Shown here one piece after another: positions 42,701 through 51,700 of a stretch of 64,000 bases of DNA. Each line of letters starts with the position of its first letter. The stretch's first letter is position 1. The notes under the pieces were generated by a model, which searched no databases, was not told the DNA's origin, and worked only from the letters and a program-made list of their open reading frames with translations. The position numbers and the translations under genes were made by a program. Location: contig OZ005618.1 of the NCBI GenBank assembly GCA_963930655.1, positions 16,581,001 through 16,645,000 of the forward strand. The letters run 5' to 3'. Source of the DNA: Myrica gale. Its lineage: Eukaryota; Streptophyta; Magnoliopsida; Fagales; Myricaceae.

Positions 42701-45700
42701 CCGCAAACCTAGAGTCATCCAAACGAGACCCCTAGCAGTCCAGCCCAAAACTCACAGTCTTCCTAACGATCGAAGAAGACCCTTCATAGTTCATCGAAGA
42801 CTTCAAGCCCTTCAACTCCCTAAGCATCTTCCCCCCCCCCCCGATTTTCTAGACGTTTTCGAGCGAGACTGCACCCGATCGCGTTCCAACGCTGCAAAGA
42901 GATCCCTCAGCTTTTCCTCTTGACCACCACACGACACCCCAACCATCTGACCCACAGAGGAAACCATGTCCAAGACCCACGCCGGAGAATCTCCCCCCAA
43001 AACTTTATGAGGGAAACTAACCGCCAAAGGTTCGGTCGAAGGTTCATCCACATACGCCAAGGGTTCAGTCGAAGGTTCATCCTGAAACTCCCCAACCTCC
43101 AAATCTAGTCCAATTGAGCTCTCAACACAAACCAACCGCGAACACTCCCCCACCTCCAGGCCACCCAAACAGACCCCAGGAGAAAGGACCACCCCTGCCC
43201 GAGCCCTCTCTAGAGCAGCATCTACCACAAGAACCATCGCCCCCCCTTCTGCCCTATTGCCCTCTTCACTATCAAAATCAACCTTGAGGTGAGAGGCCCC
43301 AACGAGTTATGTAGAAGTACAACTCCCACGGCTTCCTTCCAGCACAACCCGACCATCCCCCGAGAGAGAATCCACTGTCGGGAGCCCACCAGGAACAAAA
43401 GAGGGCTCCACGACCCTACCACGAAATGCTTTGGCAATTTCTGTTGCCACCCGGACCAAACCCGGCGGCTTCAGCGACTCCGGGAGCTGAACAGACCCAC
43501 TCGGGCCCAAGAGCAAGGCTACCGGAGAGGATACCGACACCGGCAAGACAATGACTCCCTCACCTCCATCCTCAGACAACGCTGACGATACACCTGCCGC
43601 CGACCACTGGGGTTGGGTGACTCCCACCGTGCTGTCGAGCCTTCCGCCAAGTGAGGACTTCGGGTGGGTCGGCACCTCCTGCGGTCCCTGGCCTTCAACA
43701 ACGAAAGTTACCGTTTGAGCCGGGTCTTCAACAAGCCCAACAAGCCCATCTGCAGGCCCACACGATGAGGGCCCCCTTGGCTCACCATGCGACAGCTCCA
43801 ACTCAAGAGATCTGCCGGAGGAGACCACCAGATCTGCCGGAGGAGACTTCGGCGCTTGAATAGCCACTAGGCTATCGCCGGCAGCCACAGAAGACACCGG
43901 CGGGCCCCCTGCCACCAACGACTGGAATGGGGTCTCTCGCCAGCTCGCCGGCATGTGCGAGAAATCCAGGCGACGGATCAGAGTCGGCATCAGCTCCCGG
44001 CGACGGCAGACCACCGGCTGGACCCAGTGCCACCCCAGACGACATGGACCCATCATCCCGAAGCAGCCCAGCCCTTTCGGAAGCCATACGCCCACAATCC
44101 ATATAGTCGAGGCCCAAACCAAGAGAGCCAGCCTCACTCATAAGACTAAAGGCCTGAATAAGGGCCTCCAACTCCACTTTTAGGCCCACCAAACGAATTC
44201 CAAAATGCTCCGAACAGAAAGCCACACCTCGCTCCCCCTTGGGACCTGAACTGTCAGCTACCACAATGGCAGAGACCACCCTTTTCGCCGCATGCGCAGA
44301 CATAGCTCCAGACCCCTCTGCAGCTTTCGGCATGGCTACAAAATTTGAATGAAACATGTCGGGGACTGGCGGAGGCTGCCTCCTAACGGCATCGGCAAAT
44401 GAGACACCAAGCCTCCAGCCCTCATCCTTCGACGAAGATCCTCCACGCCGAAGATCCTCCACGCCCAGAAACACCCAGAAAATCGACAACAGCCTGAAAA
44501 CAGTTAGCCAACAAAATCCAACCTCTCCCATCGACACCTTCTGGGATCATAACCGCCCCTCTACGTCTACCTTGCCCATACTCAAAGATAGCAACAAAAC
44601 GTCCCGCCTTATTCCCACACCTCTGAGCCAGAAATGCTCCGGAACCTTCATTGAACTTCAACGAAAAAGGACTATCAGCAGCAGCCTCCAGCAACTTGCC
44701 GGCCGAGTTTGCCAACCAAACAGCACCAAACCGACCCAAGGAAATAGTGCTATAACCCTTTCTACTCCGTTCAGACACCTTCATCACACCACCAACACTT
44801 ACTGAGACTTGGAATTCTTTGGCTTCTATTCTAAAACACCGAGAGAACCTCATCACCCCATGCCTTATCTATGGACGAATATTTCTACTAAGATTGATGA
44901 GGCAACCGTATGGATGAAGAAGAGAACAACTAAAGATTACAATGACGGAAAAAACTAAACCAACAGTCAATCACCCAACCCAGGCATCCCACTCAGGCAA
45001 TATTTGCTTGTAGATTCATTATTCATTCCAAGTGCGCTAGCCATATCTGTGCTTTTTAAGTAACTTCAAAAAAAATGTGTTTCTATATTTAATTTGTTGG
45101 AATATTTGAAAAATATGTAGGTTATTTATCAGCTATTTCCTTTTAAAGATACTGTTCTTGGTAATGATGGGATTTGAATTCCGGTCATCTGCATGGCAAT
45201 GCGTTACAATAAGCATTGAAAACATTTGGATGAATATTTGGCAATGAAAATAGTTTCAACAGATAAATAGGAAGTGGCTAAATATTTGAATATATTAGTC
45301 TGAACATAGTGTTCCATAAACTACTATTAGTGGATACTTCACTTTACAGCAAAGGTCCATGAGACAATAGAAACTGCACCAGGCACGAACAAAGATAACA
45401 AATTATCATATGTTCTTCGGGACGACATCTATAATATGGCTTACTTCATAGGATCTTTAGTTGAGAAAGTTGAATAGCTGAAAGGCATGTTTGGCATTGG
45501 GTCAGATATGGTTTTAGTGCTTGAAACTGGATTTGAAAACCAGTTTCGGGTTTCAGCGTTTGCATTGGCTGAGATTCCAAATTGGCCTTCAAATGCATTT
45601 TGGTGATGAAATCTGAAGACTTTTTCAAAACTAAAATATCAAATCTAACCAGGAAAGAAAAGAAAAAAGAAAATAACTCCAACCACATAAAAGAGGCAGC

Positions 45701-48700
45701 GGGAGTGAGTGGCAGGGTAGGGAGCCTCCCACTGCACATCCATCACCTAGGGCGGTGCCATAGGGGAGACGTGACTGGCGGCTGAGATAACATTGGGAAT
45801 GAGGTCCCCTCCCCACCACCACTGCATCACACCCCTCTGCCACCCCATAATGACAGGAGGGGGCGCCCCCTCTAACCTCCTCTCCCGAGATGTCAAGGGA
45901 TCCTTCCCTAAGAGTGCTTTCTATATACTCATTTTTAGTTGTATCATTTATTATTTATTTAAAACAGGTTTAAAACATAAACTAATAAAAAATTTAAAAA
46001 GTTTCAAAATCATAACCCTCCTAATGTATGTTTAGGTCTCAAAACTAGTTTACAACCACTTTCTCCAAATTCAAATCAAAATCCAAAACAAAAGCTTTAT
46101 CTAGGCCCCAAATATGCCCAAGAAGTTCAAACATCCCGATGAATCAAAATGGTTAAAGGTGTTATGATGAATGATGTAAAACAATCAGTGTATTTCCTTA
46201 AGAGAGTATCAAATATTTCTATGCGCTCAAAAGAGGATCGTATTTCCTACTATAGCAACCAAGTCTAAAAAAGTACTCTACTGCCCTAAGTTTTTTTTTT
46301 TTTGAGGTAGTTCTCTCTCCAATTCTAATTTAAGCAATGAAGTATTCGTATTTCCTACTATAGCAACCAAGTCTAAACGTAATTGGGAGCTCAGCTAAAA
46401 TTGGTTTCAGTGGGTGTCCCCCCACCCCTTCCAGGAAACAAAAACACAGAGAAATAATGGACAAAAGGTCAGGAGACGAAAAATTTATGGTTTTTCTTTG
46501 AGTTAAGTAACAAAGTTAATTCCAATATTGCTCAATGATGACCATTGCACCACCCACAGAACAAAAACAATGTGAGTTGAAAAACCCTTCCTCAATTTAA
46601 TCCCTTGCCATGTTCCCTGTCCTGAATTTCCAAACAATTTCTCCAACTTCATTTAAGATTATTATCATCTAGAATCCATGAGACTTTTCAATAAATGACC
46701 TGATTTTAAATGTAGTATATCCCATTTAAGCATAATGCGAGATTCTTTTAATAGAGAAAGGATAGCATCAGTCGTAATTGCCCTTAACCACTCATAATTT
46801 TCCCTCAAGCTTGAAATATTGTTATAAATTTCTGGTTGAAAATGTATTTTCTAAACGTTTATGGAAGCTGACTTGTATACTAACAAAGCAAAGGTTTAAT
46901 CAGCCAAAGTTAATTGAAACTTCTAAGTTCATTATTGATATACCTAACAAACAGGATAAAATGCTATATCTTTTATGTAGTTTAGTAGATTCAACTTTTT
47001 ATATCTACGAAATGCAAGTCTTGAAGTTCTGGGTTCCTTTCCTTTTGGAAGAGTATGTAATTGTAAAGAGCATAGTCACAGAAGTTGTGGACCACTAGGA
47101 GATAACTTTAAATTTTTTATGAACCACTTTCCACTGGTTCTCGTGAACTTCTATCTCATCACAAATTATCATTAAGCAAATTTGTGGATAAAGAAACAAT
47201 TAGAAAAAAGAAAAAAAAAGAAAGATAGAAAGGTGATGTAAGGCCTGTCTCAAAACAAAATATATTCCATGTAGTTTCAAGTCAAACGAAAAAGAGAGCT
47301 AATTCACTTAAAGAAAGAGATACGGGATGAGAGGGGGGGGGGGGGGGGTTGGTTCTACTGGTCTCACCTAAATCCCATCCTCGGCCACAATCAGGACCCA
47401 AAATAATGCAGAAGATTATCCCTTAAAATAAAAAATTTCCTCTTTCTTGAGGAAGCTATGGCACACCTTTCCTAGCAACACCCCTACAGGTTGTAATTCA
47501 CTTGCATTCCATTCAGGCGGGTAAGGGAGGTATCCAAAAGAACAGAAGTGCATAATCTAAATACAAGCAAGGTATCCAAGAGATGCCAAAAAAAAACAAC
47601 CAATATCCATTTTTCACTAGTCTAAACTTAGTAGGAACATTTTTAACTATGGATCCATCTTCTAATTTACAAAGTATTGCTGCAATCTTGCTTTATTGTC
47701 AGTACCTAACCGCATAAGTGATTAGACAATCTAAAGAAACGGAAAATCATCATTGACTAGCAACTGGAGAGGTTCTCCTGAAACTGATTGTATGACAAAA
47801 AGAGTAACCCACTCTGCTTGCAATTCAACAATCGTAATTTCCGAATTTACTTGCTTACTATTTCATGTATGAGAAATTGAAGAAATCAGGGAATGTGGTC
47901 ATTAAGATCTTCTACCGATGATTTTATTCGTAATTTTATTTCTGTTCCTCATAGTAGAGAGTATTCGGTAGATTGCTCGTCCGATTAGCTGCGTGCTTTT
48001 TCCGGTGTTTGCGATGTCGATGTTTATTCGTAATTTTCGAGTCGAATCTAAGGAATTTCAAGTGAAGATTGGTGGGAAGGGGGACGTTCAGTTCTCAGAG
48101 TGGAGCCATAAATCTGCGACCTCGATCCATAGGGGGAAGTTCGGGGCTATGTGGATGGTTAACATGTCAGCCAAGTTGGTGGAAGCTTCCCCTGCTACTG
48201 ATTTTGCCTCCAAGTTCGATGAGTCCAGACGCTGTTTTCTGGCTCAACGTTGTTCCAACAAAGGAGGCCGGTATGTTGCAGTAGTAGAGTATGGAGGGCG
48301 TCGTAAGGTGGGGGTGGTGATGGTACCGGAGGGCAGAAATGGCTATGGGTGGCAGCTGCTGCATCGCATCTTTTGCGATGCCGTGGTGTTTTTGAGCTCT
48401 AAGAATAAGACGGTGAAACATCCGAGATCTTTTGTTCGACCAGATTTGTCCTTTGCCAAGGCAGTGCACTCTCCTGAGTTGGAGTTGGGTGGTCGTGAGG
48501 GGGCTGCCTCTAAGTCTGGAAACGTCGGCGACGATGATTCTCCGGGGGCCTACGGTACGCCTTTGTCGATGCATGCGGGTGACTTAGCCGGACATGAGGT
48601 GGCTGTTTTGTCGGGAAAGGCGCGAGGGGCATTTAATGGCGATGCTTTTCAGAATCACGTTGGTGCCTTGAATACATGCGAATCAAAAGGCAAAGAGAAG

Positions 48701-51700
48701 TTTTGTGCTTTAGAAGATATGGAAAAGCCTGCTGTGTTGGGCAGGAAGTCGGCGGCATTTAATGCAGCCGAGATTTGGGATCTTTTCGTAGGACTTAGGA
48801 GGGAGGTGGACAGGCTTGCTGTTCTTCTTAGTGAGTCAAACCTCGTAAAAAGCCCTGTGGTGAATGACCTGACTTGCTTGGTTTGTGGCTTCCAGCTAAA
48901 AGCCCAAAAAGGTGTGTATAGAGGGAGGTTGGAGGCTGTTGGACGTTGTGGGCCGAGTTTGGATGCTGGTGGGCTAGGTCTTGCTACTGGTGGTGGGCTG
49001 AGTTCTAATGCTGGTGGGCTGGAGCTTGTGACCTGTAGTGGGCCGAGTCATGTTGTCGCTGGGCTGGAGCCTGCTATCTGCGGTGGGCTGAAGCCTTTGG
49101 ATGAGGGTGCAGACCCGTTTAGTGGGCTGGAGCATGTCAATGGGCTGGAGCCTCTGGAGCCTTTGGAAGAGGGTCCCGACAGGCTACCCATTCGGCCTGC
49201 GCCTCAGCTGCAGTCGTCATCGACTGGTGACCTGTCGCCGGCCAAGGTGTCAACGGACGACGATGTTATGCGCCCTCTGCCGACGTCTCCTGCTCCGGTG
49301 GCGTCCTCTTTGCCGGCGAAGGCATTCGCAGTTTCGGAGCGTGTCGCGGCGCTTTCCTCGACGTCGACTGTTGCTCCATTGCCGGTCAAAGAGTCGACGA
49401 CAGTTCTTCTGCCCTCTCTGCCGACGTATCCTGCTGCGTCGGCGTTCTCCATGCCGGCGCAAGTGTATTTTGCTTCGAAAAGCGTCGCAGAGCCTTCGTC
49501 GAAGGTTTCTCTGGAGTCGTTGACGCCAGAGCTGGTCGTCGCATGTTCGCCTGAGATGTTGTCGGCGCTGGCTGGGTTGTCTTCTCCTGCTGCTTCTCCT
49601 GATCAGGGGCAGTCGACTACATCAAATGGAAAGTCTTCCCTTCCGTGGCAGTGCACGGTGAATTCGAAGAGTCGGGTTGCTTTGCCGTCGGCTACAGGTC
49701 CTCTCTCTGCTGGTCCTGTCTGTCTTCCTTTGTCTGTCTTGGAACATGCATCTTTGGGTCAATTCTATGGTGCTGCTTATGTGGCTCGGAGTATGGGGGA
49801 GGATGGGCTTACTCTTCCGCTTTCTGATTGTGTTTCATTGGGAGGCAGTGGGCAGGTCTTTGGTCCTGGGTTTGAGAAGGACGGGGACCTCAATGTGCGT
49901 GGGGAAGGTGGGCAGCTGTTAAGGGTGGGAAGTGGCATTGGAGGTTCTTTGTGGACTCCGTTGCAGATTAGATATCCCGTTTCTGCGGAGGGAGACCCCT
50001 CTCGGTGGGTGTTGCGTATGGTCTCTTCGTTCCGGCATATGGTGGGGGTCTCTTGTGAGGGTTATGAAAGTGAGTTGATGGCTCTGTTTGCTGCCTTAGA
50101 GAAAGATCGGGGCTCAGTGGGTCGCACAAAATCTCGAAGGTCAGCCGGTAAGATGTTAAGGGAGCTAAAAGGCTTGCAGTCTAGTGTCAATTATGAAGGA
50201 GGGGCTGCTTCGTCTCGTCGTTGTAAGATTGGTGGGAGGGATCTGTTAAAGTGTTAATGAAGCCTAGGTTTATCTGTTGGAATGTGAGGGGCCTCAATGA
50301 TAGAGGTAAGTGTAGTAAGATCGGGAATTTAATTCGGGGGTGGAAACTTGTATTAGTTTGTCTTCAGGAAACCAAATTGGAGGAGGTTGCGAGGGTTGTC
50401 GTGCGTAGTTTGTGGGGTGGTCCTCATGTGAGGTGGGTTTGTTTGCCTGCTGTTGGTACTTCGGGTGGGCTTTTAATCTTATGGGATTCTCGGGTGCTAG
50501 AGTCGATGGATGTTTGTGCGGGAAGTTGTTCTCTCTCGGTTTTCTTCCAGAATCTTGAGGGAGGGGCTAAGTGGGTGTTCTCGGGAGTTTATGGTCCTAA
50601 TGATGATGTGGGGAGGCGGCTTCTATGGGATGAGTTGGCGGGTGTCATTTCATGGTGGGGGGGTCCTTGGTGTATTGGGGGTGATTTCAATGTTACGAGG
50701 TTTCCTAGTGAGAGGTCGAGTATGGGGGTGGGCGGAAGAGGGATGACGGATTTCTCCGACTTCATTTCCGAGTTTGGTTTGGTGGATTTGCCGCTGGCTG
50801 GTGGTTTGTATACTTGGTCGGATAATCGTTCTTCTCAAACATGATCGAGGATTGATCGTCTTCTCCTTAGCTCGGATTGGGAGGCCACGTACCCGAATAC
50901 CATTCAACGAAGGCTTCCTCGTATGTACTCTGATCACTTCCCTATTCTGCTAGAGGATGGGTCTTTTGGGGGGGTAAGAAGCCTTTTCGTTTTGAAAATA
51001 TGTGGCTTAAGGTGGAAGGATTTGTGGAGAAGGTCATGGGGTAGTGGGAGAGTTACGAGTTTTCGGGAACCCCCAGTTTTGTGTTGAATTGCAAACTTAA
51101 GGCATTGAAACGTGACCTTATTGCTTGGAATAAGGATGATTTTGGTAACCTTAGTGTGCGCAAGTCTTTGTTGTTGAGAGAGTTGGCTTCTTTGGATGCG
51201 TTGGATGAAGGAGGACTGCTTGTTAATGAGGGCTTGGAAAGGAGATTGTTGGTCACTCAGGAGTTGGATCACATTATTGAGTTGGAGGAGGTATGTTGGA
51301 GACAAAAATCTCGGGCCTTATGGCTCAAGGATGGAGACCGATGTACGAAGTATTTTCACAGAGTGACAAACTCGCATAGGAAGTTTAATTCCATCTCTCA
51401 GTTAGAGGCAGATGGGGAGGTGTTGCAGGATCCTCGGGACATTTCGTCTCACATTGTTCAATTTTATTCATCCTTATATGCTGAACCCTATCAGTGGAGA
51501 CCCTCTCTGGATGGATTGGGTTTTGACTCTATTTCTGAGGATGAGGCAGTTTCGTTGGAGCAACCTTTTGAGGAGGTTGAGGTGGCAAGGGTGGTGCATG
51601 CTTTGAATGGGGATAAAGCTCCAGGTCCCGATGGGTTCACGTTAGCTTTCTATCAATCTTGTTGGGATGTCATTAAGGGGGATGTTCTGTTGATGTTTAA

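Noticed and set aside
43289-44805. Plus-strand Pro/Thr-rich frames
   Set aside because: Antisense shadows of the minus-strand LINE ORF1 pseudogene.
47332-47348. Long G run as a possible G-quadruplex regulator
   Set aside because: A simple homopolymer deep in an intron with no conserved context; length is also unreliable in sequencing.
47880-47990. Target duplication for the two-ORF LINE
   Set aside because: No stretch here convincingly matches the bases after the A tail at 53977, so the 5' end was left approximate.
49101-49523. 140-codon Arg/Leu-rich frame
   Set aside because: Shadow of LINE ORF1 (48014-50257) in another frame.
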